Shown piece after piece: positions 18,401 through 27,796 of a DNA stretch of 64,000 nt. Made by a program: the position numbers and the translations under genes. The notes below the pieces were generated by a model. It saw only the letters and a program-made list of their open reading frames with translations, made no database searches and was not told where the DNA came from. How positions within the stretch are numbered: position 1 is the stretch's first letter; each line of letters begins with the position of its first letter. Origin of the DNA: Chitinophagaceae bacterium (GTDB lineage Bacteria; Bacteroidota; Bacteroidia; Chitinophagales; Chitinophagaceae); contig JADKAM010000001.1 in the NCBI GenBank assembly GCA_016715365.1, positions 1,426,001 to 1,490,000 of the forward strand, read 5' to 3'.

Positions 18401-21400
18401 GGCCAATATTGAGTTCATTGAATTCTGGATGCAGGATCCGTTTATTAATTATGCAGCCAAAGGTTTAACCTACGATCCCAACACTGCAGGTGGAAAATTA
18501 TATTTTAACCTCGGTAATGTATCAGAAGATATTTTAAAAGACGGTAAACGTTCGTATGAAAATGGTTTACCTACACCCAATGCACCATCTCCGGTTGACA
18601 ATTCAAACTGGGGCAGGGTACCCATCAACCCGGTTCAGGTAACCAATGCATTCAGTAACGACCCCAACGACAGAAAATACCAGGATATTGGATTTGATGG
18701 ACTGGATGATACTGCTGAAGTAAATAAAAGACAGGCTTATCTTGCACAATTGCAGGGCCAGGTTTCGGCAGCAGCTTATCAAAGGGCATTGGTAGATCCT
18801 TCCACTGATAATTACCATTATTACCGTGGAGACGACCTGGATCAAACACCAGGTATTGGCATTATTGGAAGATATAAGAATTATAATAACCCCGAGGGTA
18901 ATTCACCGGTTGCAAGTACCAGTTCTATCTATTCTTCAGCAGCTACTTTATATCCCGATGCAGAAGATCTGAACCGTGATAATACATTAAATCAAACAGA
19001 AGAATATTTTCAGTACATAGTAGACATTAAGCATGCCAGCCAGCCTGAAATGTCAATTGGTACAAACTATATCGTTGATAAAAAAACGGTAACCATTAAC
19101 CCGGTAGATGGCAGTTCCCGCCCTGAAATCTGGTACCAGTTCCGTATTCCAATAGGGCAGTACAACCGTAAAATCGGAAATATCCCCGATTTTAAATCTA
19201 TACGATTTATCAGGATGTTCCTGACCGATTTCTCTGATAGTGTGGTGATGCGTTTTGGCGAACTGCAGTTTACCAGAAATGTATGGCGCAAATTCCCTTA
19301 CAGAATTGACACCAGCGGTATTTATACACAACTGCCCAATGGCAGCCCTACCGTATTTAACCAGGGAGCAGTTAATATTGAAGAAAACGATAAACGTTCG
19401 CCACTGCCATACCGCACGCCTACTGACATTCAAAGAATACAAACCTTAAGCAATAACGGTGTAAATCTTTTACAGAACGAGCAGGCATTAAGTTTGCAGT
19501 TTTGCGAATTGGCCAGCAAAGATGCCAGAGCGGTACAACAAACATTTGCCAACAGAGACCTTCGCCAGTTCCGTAAAATGCAGATGTATATTCATGCTGA
19601 GCAAAAGCAGGGAAGTCCGGCACTGAGGGATAAGGACCTGACTGCTGTATTCCGAATGGGTACCGATTTTGTAAATAATTATTACGAGATACGGATACCG
19701 TTGATATTAACCGCCCTCAGTGCCGGATCTACCATGGACCCGAATTCGAATGCCTATAACGACACTTTGTGGAATCCCCGCAACTCACTGGATATTGATC
19801 TGCAAACCCTGGTTAAATTAAAGCAGGAGCGGAATCTCAACAGTCCGCCTGACCAGATCTACCGCCAGCTGCAAACAAACGGGCATACGTTTTCTGTTAT
19901 GGGTAATCCCAACCTGGCCGAGATCAGGGGTATATTGATGGGGGTAGAAAATACCAACACACCTGGTGTGGCCTGTGGCGAAGTCTGGGTAAATGAACTA
20001 CGCCTTTCTTCTATTGATGAAAATGGCGGCTGGGCAGCTTTGGGAAGGATTGATCTGAACCTCGCCGACCTGGGCACGATTTCAATATCGGCTAATACAC
20101 ATAGTGCCGGTTTTGGTACACTGGAACAAAGGGTGAATGACCGTTACCGGGATAATTTTACGCAGTTTGATGTGTCGGCAAACCTGGAGCTGGGCAAACT
20201 GCTGCCTGCAAAAGCAGCTTTATCCATACCGGTATTTGCCAGTTACCAGCAATCGGTAAGTAAGCCTGAGTATGATCCGTATGATATGGATATTAAACTC
20301 CAGGATAAACTGAAAGGTGCAGCCACAGCAGCTGAAAAAGATTCAATTAAAAACAGTGCGGTTGATTTTACATCAACTACAACGATAAACTTTACCAATG
20401 TTCGTAAGAATCGTACCAGCACCAAAAAGCCGAAGATCTATGATATCTCCAATTTTGATGTCAGTTATTCTTACCTGAAAATCAAGAACCATACACCATT
20501 AATAGAAAGCAATGAAATTACCAGGCATAAATATGGACTGGGCTATAATTTTTCGCCTTCGCCAAAATATATTGAACCATTTAAAAAGATAAAATTCTTT
20601 ACCAAAAGAAAAACCCATTGGTTCGACCTGGTGAAAGATTTTAATTTCAACCTGATACCATCGCAGTTAAGTTTCAGGGCCGATGTAAACCGCCAGTTTG
20701 GTGCCATCAGGCCACGCAGTATCGGTACATCAAAATATAAGATACCCGAAACCTACGACAAGTATTATACCTTCCAGCGTAACTATATTCTGCGCTGGAA
20801 TATTACCCGGAGTTTGAATTTTGATTTTACCGCCATGAACAACAGCCGTATTGATGAACCCGAAGGGCGTTTGAATACAGGTGCAAAGAAAGATACGGTA
20901 TGGAGGAATCTGCTGAAAGGCGGGCGCAATACAACCTATACCCACGCTGCTAATTTTACGTACACTTTGCCTACGGCTAAATTCCCGCTGTTAGACTGGA
21001 CCACCGTTAACCTGCGTTACCAGGCAAATTATAACTGGATAGGTGCATCACGCCTGGCAGTAGAGTTGGGTAATATTATTGAGAATGGCCAGCAAAGCGA
21101 AGCAACAGCACAGTTTGATTTTAACCGGTTGTATCAGAAATCAAAATGGTTAAGGCAGCTGGAAGTGCCATCAAACAAAGCCGACCAGGAAAAATGGAGG
21201 GCAAGAATTACAAAATATAAAGACACACTTATAAAAAAGAATGGCAGAAAAGTGGTTAAGAACCGCAGAAAAGTTGATCAAAGTGCAGTGCCTTATGTAA
21301 GTACTCCTTTAAAGATCGTTGGTAAACTGGCTACCAGTTTAAAGCAGGCAAGTTTCTCTCTGTCAGAAAATGCACATACACGTTTGCCGGGTTATACCGA

Positions 21401-22772
21401 CAGTACCAAATATGTAGGTAATAACTGGAAGAGTATGGCACCAGGTGTAGATTTTATCCTGGGCAGGCAACCGGATACAAGCTGGATGAATGCTGCTGCC
21501 CGCAAAGGATGGATAACAAAGGATACCACCTTCAACTCTGTCTTCCAGCAAAGTTTTGATCAGCGTATCACTTTCTCTGCACAACTGGAGCCTGTACGAG
21601 ATCTGAACATTACCCTGAACCTGAGCAAAACATTCAATAAAAACTATAGCGAAACTTTCCGCTTTATAGATACCAGCGGAGGTATAAACCACAGCTTTAA
21701 ACATTTGAATCCTTATGCAGGCGGAGGCTTTGATGTTTCTTATATAGCATTTAAAACACTGTTTGGTAAGTTTGATCCGAACCGTGTTTCTGAAACCTTT
21801 AAAAAATTCCAGGACTACAGGATCATATTATCTGAGCGTTTGGGTAAAGCCAATCCTTACAGTGCCGGACAGCCACGGGGAGCCGATGGATTTTATTATG
21901 GATACGGCAAATATGCCATTGATGTACTGATACCGGCATTCTTAGCTGCTTATACAGGTGATGATCCGAATTCTGTATCATTGATCAGGCAGAACAATCC
22001 AAATATCAAATCAAACCCGTTCCGCGGTATTAAACCAAAACTGAACTGGAAACTGGATTATAATGGCTTAACCAAGTTAAAACCACTGGATAAACTGTTT
22101 ACTAATTTCTCGGTTTCTCATGGGTATACCGGTAACCTCAGTATGAATGGATTTACCTCTGCATTGCTTTACCAGGATGTATCGCAATATGGGTATCCGT
22201 CTTTTTATGATACCATATCAAAAAACTATGTGCCTTACTTCCTGTTGCCAAACATCAGCATCGGAGAGCAGTTCTCGCCATTGATCGGTATAGATATGAT
22301 GTTTACCAACCAGTTGCAGGCCAAGTTTGAATATTCAAAAACAAGGCAGCTTAGTTTAAGCCTGATCGATTTTCAGTTGAGCGAAGTAAGGAGCAGCGAA
22401 TTTGTAATTGGTGCAGGCTGGCGTAAACGTGGTATGAAAAATCCATTAAGCTTCCTGAATGTGAAATGGCCTAAATTCCTGCGGGGCAAAGAGGGTGATG
22501 GCAAGAAACTGGAGAACGAAATTAATTTCCGCCTGGATTTCAGGATACGTGATAATGTAACGGCCAACAGCCGCCTTGACCAGGATAATAATTTTGCAAC
22601 CGGTGGCAGCAGGGATATAACCATTTCGCCATCGATAGATTATTTCTTAAATAACCGGGTTAATATCAAATTGTATTTTGATCAGCGCAGGGTTAATCCT
22701 TATATCTCATCAAGCGCCCCCATTGTAAACACAAGGGCTGGTTTGCAGGTGAGGATATCGTTGACACAATAA
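15426..22772 (+). CDS. sprA: T9SS outer-membrane translocon SprA (Sov)
   Basis: The giant outer-membrane pore of the type IX secretion system, through which proteins with C-terminal sorting domains leave the cell. In gliding species it is also needed to put adhesins on the surface. The 2448 residues match the family's usual ~2400. The N-terminus has a signal-like segment (about residues 10-31), then a long series of beta-strands typical of the 36-strand barrel. Segments such as GFDFDMNAQVNVNADIGGKL, VTAGYQGQNI-like strands and the ending AGLQVRISLTQ fit SprA. The reading frame is intact over 7.3 kb, notable given indels elsewhere. Likely substrates here are the S8 protease and the PKD/CHU_C protein. 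A strong terminator follows. Confidence 0.95.
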   Translation: MLLIRKQNSRLIGCVVLALTLCMLHTNTVVANPHHYYDLITVADTVPVNSGPLPYPIRDRRGDFVGGENNRTLDLKTPSNIKDSVVYDPKTRRYVVYEKIGTKYYRTTTTYSFEEYWKISGKKAETEYFQKRSNTVNILNRGGIKPKLSLYDNLFNRLFGNGKITITPQGNVDLTAGYQGQNIKNPTLPERARKSGGFDFDMNAQVNVNADIGGKLKFPINYNTLANFGQDNQLKLDYTGLDDEIVKRFELGNVSFPSRSTLIPGAQQLFGIKTTLQFGKLFITGVIANQKSQRQSANLAGGTASQLFEVKADEYEENRHFLLGQYFKQNYNKVMSKLPAITAPIQILRLEVWVTNRNGTTTETRDVVGLANLGESGGPVAGIPSNGSSPLYTTIISDPGNRNPSLVFNNLINIGLQPVQDFEKTFARKLDSSQYIFNRQAGFISLSQPLQTDEVLGVAYQYSYNGKIYQVGEFSQDLPPDSTLATQRILFLKLLKATSQRPTLPIWDLMLKNVYAIGYGTLTPADFKLDVLYQEPGLGWKRYVPFGNKNQGTPIISLINLDRLNNQLDPQPDGVFDYVEGFTVYSQYSRVMFPVLEPFGRDLAVGIYADTSLVPNIKDSLFYALYDSIKAVAQQYPNLNRFVLKGSAKISGSADISIGYNIPKGSVTVSAGGRVLIEGIDYDINYDLGTIKITNSAIINSGIPVQVNYENNASFGLQQKSYMALRWDYMAKNTVKEQLSIGGTIVRLSERPFFSKVSYDNSTSGGTNEPIRNSMYGLDVNYRKDIPRLTKLLDKLPFYKTTAPSAINVFAEGAYLKPGHAPQIGKGSKGIINIDDFDGTQSGYDLRFPPISWAIASVPLNATDRNGNILFPEATFNDSIISGRNRSKIGWYQIEPTLQQYKGPNNPYSNDRVELSDPRVRQVYQREIFPQRTTGFGESLLTTFDLAYFPTDRGPYNYDAAPGSVNTNGKLNNPKTRWGGLMRSIDQPDFETANIEFIEFWMQDPFINYAAKGLTYDPNTAGGKLYFNLGNVSEDILKDGKRSYENGLPTPNAPSPVDNSNWGRVPINPVQVTNAFSNDPNDRKYQDIGFDGLDDTAEVNKRQAYLAQLQGQVSAAAYQRALVDPSTDNYHYYRGDDLDQTPGIGIIGRYKNYNNPEGNSPVASTSSIYSSAATLYPDAEDLNRDNTLNQTEEYFQYIVDIKHASQPEMSIGTNYIVDKKTVTINPVDGSSRPEIWYQFRIPIGQYNRKIGNIPDFKSIRFIRMFLTDFSDSVVMRFGELQFTRNVWRKFPYRIDTSGIYTQLPNGSPTVFNQGAVNIEENDKRSPLPYRTPTDIQRIQTLSNNGVNLLQNEQALSLQFCELASKDARAVQQTFANRDLRQFRKMQMYIHAEQKQGSPALRDKDLTAVFRMGTDFVNNYYEIRIPLILTALSAGSTMDPNSNAYNDTLWNPRNSLDIDLQTLVKLKQERNLNSPPDQIYRQLQTNGHTFSVMGNPNLAEIRGILMGVENTNTPGVACGEVWVNELRLSSIDENGGWAALGRIDLNLADLGTISISANTHSAGFGTLEQRVNDRYRDNFTQFDVSANLELGKLLPAKAALSIPVFASYQQSVSKPEYDPYDMDIKLQDKLKGAATAAEKDSIKNSAVDFTSTTTINFTNVRKNRTSTKKPKIYDISNFDVSYSYLKIKNHTPLIESNEITRHKYGLGYNFSPSPKYIEPFKKIKFFTKRKTHWFDLVKDFNFNLIPSQLSFRADVNRQFGAIRPRSIGTSKYKIPETYDKYYTFQRNYILRWNITRSLNFDFTAMNNSRIDEPEGRLNTGAKKDTVWRNLLKGGRNTTYTHAANFTYTLPTAKFPLLDWTTVNLRYQANYNWIGASRLAVELGNIIENGQQSEATAQFDFNRLYQKSKWLRQLEVPSNKADQEKWRARITKYKDTLIKKNGRKVVKNRRKVDQSAVPYVSTPLKIVGKLATSLKQASFSLSENAHTRLPGYTDSTKYVGNNWKSMAPGVDFILGRQPDTSWMNAAARKGWITKDTTFNSVFQQSFDQRITFSAQLEPVRDLNITLNLSKTFNKNYSETFRFIDTSGGINHSFKHLNPYAGGGFDVSYIAFKTLFGKFDPNRVSETFKKFQDYRIILSERLGKANPYSAGQPRGADGFYYGYGKYAIDVLIPAFLAAYTGDDPNSVSLIRQNNPNIKSNPFRGIKPKLNWKLDYNGLTKLKPLDKLFTNFSVSHGYTGNLSMNGFTSALLYQDVSQYGYPSFYDTISKNYVPYFLLPNISIGEQFSPLIGIDMMFTNQLQAKFEYSKTRQLSLSLIDFQLSEVRSSEFVIGAGWRKRGMKNPLSFLNVKWPKFLRGKEGDGKKLENEINFRLDFRIRDNVTANSRLDQDNNFATGGSRDITISPSIDYFLNNRVNIKLYFDQRRVNPYISSSAPIVNTRAGLQVRISLTQ

Positions 22773-22817
22773 ATTTGCCACTGAGGCCCGCCCGGCTGAA
22801 ACGTTCGGACGATACAG

Positions 22818-22860
22818 AAGCACAGAAAAGACGAAAGTTGATTCTGTGCTTTTGTTTTTA
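22818..22860 (+). terminator. Intrinsic terminator of ruvA-sprA
   Basis: A perfect 10-bp stem AAGCACAGAA / TTCTGTGCTT with a 14-base loop is followed by TTGTTTTTA. It lies 46 bp after the sprA stop. Confidence 0.75.
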
Positions 22861-22925
22861 CAGAAGATTGTAGCTTTGTTTATAAACTATGCAGATTCAC
22901 CAGAATTTTTACAACAATAAACAGG

Positions 22926-23360
22926 ATGGGCTACGATATTCATATCACAAGGCAGGAAAACTGGTATGACGGGGAAGAGTCTAATCAAATTACTTTTAAT
23001 GAATGGGAAGCATATATTGAAAGTGATCCAGAAATGCGACTAGATAATTTTGCAGAAACCAGATTATCCAGTGGTGAAATTTTACGGGTAGAAAGCAAGG
23101 GATTAGCTGTTTGGATAAAGTATTCAGGGGACCATATTAAAGGTAATCATGCGTGGTTTGATTTTCGAGATGGGAACATTGTAGTTAAAAATCCGGATGA
23201 GGAAATAATGAAAAAAATGCTAAGCGTAGCTGAAAAATTAAAAGCAAAAATGCAGGGTGATGAAGGCGAAATTTACGATCTCTCAGAAATAAAGAAAGTT
23301 ACTGCTGAGCTGAATGCTTTCGAAAGCAAGGTAATGAAACCATGGTGGAAATTCTGGTAA
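22926..23360 (+). CDS. Hypothetical protein starting MGYDIHITR
   Basis: A 144-residue soluble, acidic protein with no signal. The opening GYDIHITRQENWYDGEE and a following ITFNEWEAYIESDPEM recall a widespread small family that I know only as hypothetical, in which similar openings precede an EEW motif. The middle has WFDFRDGNIVVKNPDEEI and the end is aromatic (KPWWKFW). Small proteins like this sometimes act as toxin immunity factors, but there is no toxin gene next to it, so I do not claim that. It is flanked by terminators on both sides, so it is an independent single-gene unit. Confidence 0.6.
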   Translation: MGYDIHITRQENWYDGEESNQITFNEWEAYIESDPEMRLDNFAETRLSSGEILRVESKGLAVWIKYSGDHIKGNHAWFDFRDGNIVVKNPDEEIMKKMLSVAEKLKAKMQGDEGEIYDLSEIKKVTAELNAFESKVMKPWWKFW

Positions 23361-23423
23361 GGCATTCCTTCAAAAAAACAGTAATCCCTATTCTCTGCTT
23401 CCGTGCCTCTCCCGAAGGGAAAA

Positions 23424-23450
23424 TAAAAAATCCTCCGGTTTAACGGAGGA
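23424..23450 (-). terminator. Intrinsic terminator after the 23475-23948 gene
   Basis: Read on the minus strand, TCCTCCG and CGGAGGA pair across a six-base loop (TTAAAC) and are followed by TTTTTTATTT. It lies about 25 bp after the gene's stop. Confidence 0.75.
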
Positions 23451-23474
23451 CCTTTGTAAAACCAAGCACTGGTT

Positions 23475-23948
23475 TTATTTTACTTTTTTCAGCAGCATTA
23501 CATAGCCGCAAACATCTTTTTTCTTTTTATTTACCTGAACGGGTTTGATCATGTGAAATTCTGAAAACTTAGCAACGTAAGAATAACTGATCACGTTTCC
23601 ATCTACATCGCCCCAGTATTTTTTTTGGTAAACAACCTGTTTTTCGTTCCAGTCGTACATACGTACTTCATATAATTTTGAGCTTACATCGCCAATAAAA
23701 ACAAACTGGTACCAGCTACCTTCATTTAACGGAACAATAACCGGCATTTCATATTCACTTACCATTTGCATGCTGGCTTCTTTAACCACCATAAAACCCT
23801 GTTTGGCCAGTATCAGTTTTATACTGTCGGCCTGCTGTAAAATTTCTGGAGACATACATGGTTGCTGGCGTATAACATCCTGTGCCGAAAGCCCTGAGCC
23901 CGTGAACATTATTGCAAGAAGTATTAAAAAGCGTACATGGTTTTTCAT
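23475..23948 (-). CDS. Hypothetical exported protein
   Basis: 157 residues with a Sec signal (KNHVRFLILLAIMFTGSGLS, cleavage near AQD). The mature part begins with VIRQQPCMSPEILQQADSIK and then has beta-strands (WYQFVFIGDVSSKLYEVRMY, KQVVYQKKYWGDVDGNVISY). No catalytic motif is recognised, and I cannot name a family. It is a single-gene unit with its own terminator. Probably periplasmic. Confidence 0.6.
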   Translation of the reverse strand: MKNHVRFLILLAIMFTGSGLSAQDVIRQQPCMSPEILQQADSIKLILAKQGFMVVKEASMQMVSEYEMPVIVPLNEGSWYQFVFIGDVSSKLYEVRMYDWNEKQVVYQKKYWGDVDGNVISYSYVAKFSEFHMIKPVQVNKKKKDVCGYVMLLKKVK

Positions 23949-24121
23949 AAACTCAATTGGTCAAAAAGGGATAAGGGATCTATCTAAAAATTCAGTTTCT
24001 TTATTAGTACCTGTTAAATCAGTATTTACAAGAAACCTTCTTTATAAACTTATAACGCCTTATAAAGGCAATTATTGTACCAGTATTAAATTAAACGGGG
24101 ATTAATATTTTGCACCTGGGT

Positions 24122-24883
24122 TTACTGCTTTTTATAGAAATAATATGCACCGGCCTGCTGTGTACAGGTAATTACCAGGTCGTTTATACAAACATGGGCA
24201 GGTAAATTTACGCAGTAAAAAACCGTATCGGCTATATCTTCTGCTGTTAAGGGGGTAAGGCCTGCATAGGCGGCTTTGGCGGTTTCTTCCTGCCCTTTAA
24301 AGCGTACCAGCGAAAACTCGGTTTCAACCGCCCCGGGATGAATGCCTGTAACTTTAATATTATGTTTCAGCAGGTCTATACGCATGCCTTTGGTTATGGC
24401 ATCTACAGCAAATTTGCTGGCGCAGTACACATTGCCTTTTTCATACACTTCTTTTCCGGCCACCGAACCCATATTCACAATATGGCCTTTCTGCTGTGCA
24501 ATCATAAATGGCAACACAGCTTTGCTAACATACAGCAGTCCGTGTACATTACTGTTCAGCATGGTTTCCCAGTCATTCATATCAGCATCTTCAAAACTAT
24601 CTCTGCCCAATGCCAGTCCGGCGTTGTTAAAGAGCACATCAATCTTTTGCCATTGCTCTGGTAAGTTTGTAAAAGCTGCAGTAACAGCCTGCCTGTCCTG
24701 CACATCAAAGCAGAGTGGCAATACCTGGATTCCGTATTCTTTTTCCAGTTGCAATTTTAATTCCGTCAGCCGTTCATTTCTGCGGCCGGTAATAATTACA
24801 TCAAACTTTGCAGCAGCAAATTTTATAGCTGCTGCTTTTCCAATACCGGATGTGGCGCCTGTTATTAAAATGATTTTGTTCAT
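24122..24883 (-). CDS. Short-chain dehydrogenase/reductase
   Basis: NAD(P)-dependent oxidoreductase of the classical SDR family, 253 residues from the start MNKIILITGATSGIGKA at 24883. The ATG 51 bases further up would add a non-homologous leader. Cofactor motif TGATSGIGK, NNAG at about residue 85, catalytic Tyr and Lys in VYCASKFAV, and PGAVETEF after the active site are all present. An Arg right after the first strand region (TGRRNERL) favours NADP. It resembles YdfG-type serine or 3-hydroxy-acid dehydrogenases, but the substrate is not decided by sequence alone. It is a single-gene unit. Confidence 0.88.
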   Translation of the reverse strand: MNKIILITGATSGIGKAAAIKFAAAKFDVIITGRRNERLTELKLQLEKEYGIQVLPLCFDVQDRQAVTAAFTNLPEQWQKIDVLFNNAGLALGRDSFEDADMNDWETMLNSNVHGLLYVSKAVLPFMIAQQKGHIVNMGSVAGKEVYEKGNVYCASKFAVDAITKGMRIDLLKHNIKVTGIHPGAVETEFSLVRFKGQEETAKAAYAGLTPLTAEDIADTVFYCVNLPAHVCINDLVITCTQQAGAYYFYKKQ

Positions 24884-24961
24884 ACCTGCAAAATAGGGGA
24901 TGCTGCTGAAATAAAAAAAGGAGTATTGTATCAATTTAAAATCTCAGTTAAACAATCTTGG

Positions 24962-25029
24962 TGTCAGGTTGAGCTTGTCGAAACCGGCGCTATATTAACT
25001 AACCCGTCTTCGACAAGCTCAGACTGACA
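24962..25029. repeat. REP-like inverted repeat (TGAGCTTGTCGAA)
   Basis: Two 21-base arms, TGTCAGGTTGAGCTTGTCG... and its near-exact reverse complement ending CTCAGACTGACA, differ at only two positions and are separated by 26 bases. The core TGAGCTTGTCGAA is reminiscent of dispersed palindromes common in bacterial genomes. A related core is embedded in dprA at 32819-32850. Confidence 0.7.
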
Positions 25030-25052
25030 ACTTTTTAGATTCATGCATTACT

Positions 25053-25082
25053 AAAAAAGCTCGGATAAAATACCCGGGCTTT
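25053..25082 (-). terminator. Intrinsic terminator of the PKD/CHU_C gene
   Basis: On the minus strand AAAGCCCGG and CCGAGCTTT pair (one G-T wobble) across a nine-base AT loop and continue into TTTTTTAG. It lies about 25 bp past the stop of the gene at 25107. Confidence 0.7.
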
Positions 25083-25106
25083 TCATTTATTACCTAAGCG
25101 TAGCTG

Positions 25107-27719
25107 TTATCTTATCAATACAACCGAACCCTTTCTTTTTAATCTGTTGTTTAAATAATCAACTCCTTCGGCATACCATACATAGGTGGCCGTTTCCTGT
25201 TTTCTGCCGGCAAAAGTTCCATCCCAGGCCGCACTATTGCCGCTTCCGGAGTACAGCATTTGTCCCCAGCGGTTATACACCATAAATACATCGATCGATT
25301 TCATGCCAATGGCAATGGGTTTAAAAATATCATTCTTACCATCGCCATTGGGCGTAAAGGCATTGGGTACCAGCAGGTCGGGTTTAATTTTAAATACATG
25401 CACATTTATACTGTCCCGGTCAAAACAACCTGCATTGTTACTAACCCTTACTATATATTGAATATCGTTTAGTGGCAGCGCAATGGGATTCGGAATGTTT
25501 GGATCATTTAGCCAGGTGGTGGGTGTCCAGGAATAGTTGATACTGCCCGATGCACCTAACTGTAAGGGCTGGCCCAGCACTACGGATGTATCACGTGGCC
25601 CTGCATTGGCTTTTATTTTTGCCACAAAAAGAAACATGGTATCTTTTACCGGTTTGGGACAGCCCAGCACATCCCGTACGGTAACAATATAACGCACATT
25701 ATCGGAAGGCTTTACCGAAACAGGATTGGGAATATTGGTAGCCGTTAAAAACGCACTGGGGCTCCAGCTATAGATACTTCCACCCGATGCACTCAGTTGT
25801 GCCGAGTTGCCAAAGCAAATGGTATTATCGGGCCCGGCATTGGCAGCAGGGTAAGGTATGGGTGTTACCACAATATCATCTTCGGCAATGCATTTGCCAA
25901 TATTGCCCACCACATGGTAACTGGTAGTTACCAATGGTGTTGCCGTGGGATTTTTTATTGTGGGATTATTAAGTGTATTATTTGCCGGTGTCTCTGTCCA
26001 TAAAAAATGCAGGGCATCGCTGGTGAGTTGTAAAACAACCGGGTCCGTCAGGCAAATGGTGGTATCAGCACCGCCAAACTGGGTAACATTATTTACCACC
26101 CGCACTCTTACCGTATCGCTGCCCTGGCAGCCAAATGCATCTGTAATAGTTGCACGATAGGTGGTAGTAACATCCGGGCTAACCAATGGGTTTTGATTGT
26201 TTATATTATCGATCATATAATTGGGACTCCAGGTAAATGTTCCGGTACCTGTAGCATTTAACTGCAGGGTATCAATCACACATATCAGGGTGTCTTTTGG
26301 ATAAACGGATAAAGGTGGCTGATCGAGGATGTCAATGGTTTTATAGATTGTATCTATACAACCAACACTTGTAGAAACAATAAACGCTACATTATAACTG
26401 TTAGCTGATGCGTAACTATGTGTTGGGTTTTTTAATGTTGATGTATTTGTTGGAGAAGTTATCTCTCCAAAATTCCATTTCCAGTTATCTACAACTCCAA
26501 AAGCAGCAGTTGTTTTATCTGTAAACTGAACAGGTGTGTTTTTGCATTGGCCCAATGCCTCAAAATCAGGATTAAATCCAGGGAAGGCTTTTACGGGAGA
26601 TGTTGTAGAATCGGAACAGGGCAAGCCACGGTTAACTACTAATTTTACTATGTAATTACCCGGCAATGCATAGGTATATGTTGGAGCAGGGTCAGTTGAT
26701 GTATTGCCATCACCAAAATCCCAATAATAGGTTTGAATATTAGCAGGTGGTGCAGTGTTAGCAAAATTAAAAGTCAGGTCATTACAATTTGTATAGGCAG
26801 TCAGCAATTCTGAAGATGCCAGACTACAGTTACTTATAGTGAGTATGAAGTCTTTTCTATGGTTACCGATCAAAACTCCGTTCCTGTATTCAGCTATACA
26901 AACGCACACCACGTACCTGCCCGGAATCTGGGGGGCAAAGCCAGAAATTATTCCTGTTTGCCTGTTTAAAATTGCTGCCGAACCTAAAGGATTGGTTCCA
27001 GAAAAGCCATTGATGTAACCAACCGATTGATAAGGAGGCGGTGGAGGCGTAACATCCAGCGAACTTGTGGCAATACCGCGGTTATAAGCGTTGCAATAAG
27101 TATAAACCAAAGAATCTCCATCAGGATCAGTTGCACCAAAATCAAAAACGAAATTGGCGCCATAACATACAGGACCTAAAAGAGTCCTGAATTGAGGACT
27201 ACTGTTAATTCCTGCAAATTGACTTGTACCTGGTATGGTGCAAACATAAGTAGTACCCTCACCTTGACCGGGAGGTGCAACTGTAAAAACATTTTCCATG
27301 GGTGTTATACGGCAACAGGTTTGATATGCACCGGTATAACCGTTTGTATTATTAGTAAGCTCAACAATTACCTGATAAGTGGCGATACTATAATTTAACT
27401 GCGGAGGGTCTTCCATGCAAACCGGAGGAGGCGAAACGGGAACATTGTTTTCAGAGGTTTTACTTACATTAAAAGGTGATGACGCAATATGCGAATTATT
27501 GTCATTGTTATAAATTGCAATAACCACCTGGCCTGGCATAACTGCACAGTTGGTACAATTATTATCTCTGAAAAGTTTAAGTGTAATTCTATATCTTTTT
27601 GAATTGGCTGTACTTCCAGGACCCAGGTACTCATATATTAGCTCACCACCAGATATGTGAGATGCAAAGCAGTCGGAAAGAATAAAAATAAAAAAGGAGA
27701 AAATCAAAAATCTCTTCAT
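25107..27719 (-). CDS. Large surface protein with PKD domains and type B T9SS sorting domain
   Basis: 870 residues: a signal peptide (KRFLIFSFFIFILSDCFA), an N-terminal cadherin/SprB-like part (ISGGELIYEYLG), two PKD-type domains at about 325-470 (YYWDFGDGNTSTDP, WKWNFGEITSP), several Ig-like modules each with a SP or TP plus 'NPxxxP' pattern (FTWSPNYMIDN, YSWSPSAFLT, YSWTPTTWLND), and a C-terminal gliding-motility/CHU_C domain starting PNAFTPNGDGKNDIFKP with VYNRWGQMLY and AWDGTFAGR. That ending is the type B T9SS sorting domain, so it should be exported by SprA and held on the surface, where it likely serves as an adhesin or structural protein. No enzyme motif is seen. A single-gene unit with a terminator. 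Confidence 0.9.
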   Translation of the reverse strand: MKRFLIFSFFIFILSDCFASHISGGELIYEYLGPGSTANSKRYRITLKLFRDNNCTNCAVMPGQVVIAIYNNDNNSHIASSPFNVSKTSENNVPVSPPPVCMEDPPQLNYSIATYQVIVELTNNTNGYTGAYQTCCRITPMENVFTVAPPGQGEGTTYVCTIPGTSQFAGINSSPQFRTLLGPVCYGANFVFDFGATDPDGDSLVYTYCNAYNRGIATSSLDVTPPPPPYQSVGYINGFSGTNPLGSAAILNRQTGIISGFAPQIPGRYVVCVCIAEYRNGVLIGNHRKDFILTISNCSLASSELLTAYTNCNDLTFNFANTAPPANIQTYYWDFGDGNTSTDPAPTYTYALPGNYIVKLVVNRGLPCSDSTTSPVKAFPGFNPDFEALGQCKNTPVQFTDKTTAAFGVVDNWKWNFGEITSPTNTSTLKNPTHSYASANSYNVAFIVSTSVGCIDTIYKTIDILDQPPLSVYPKDTLICVIDTLQLNATGTGTFTWSPNYMIDNINNQNPLVSPDVTTTYRATITDAFGCQGSDTVRVRVVNNVTQFGGADTTICLTDPVVLQLTSDALHFLWTETPANNTLNNPTIKNPTATPLVTTSYHVVGNIGKCIAEDDIVVTPIPYPAANAGPDNTICFGNSAQLSASGGSIYSWSPSAFLTATNIPNPVSVKPSDNVRYIVTVRDVLGCPKPVKDTMFLFVAKIKANAGPRDTSVVLGQPLQLGASGSINYSWTPTTWLNDPNIPNPIALPLNDIQYIVRVSNNAGCFDRDSINVHVFKIKPDLLVPNAFTPNGDGKNDIFKPIAIGMKSIDVFMVYNRWGQMLYSGSGNSAAWDGTFAGRKQETATYVWYAEGVDYLNNRLKRKGSVVLIR

Positions 27720-27796
27720 ACAGTTATTTAAAGCATCTTTAAGACATAAAAATACTTAAAAACGCTGCCTTTTACAATGTATTGTTATAAAAGGGT

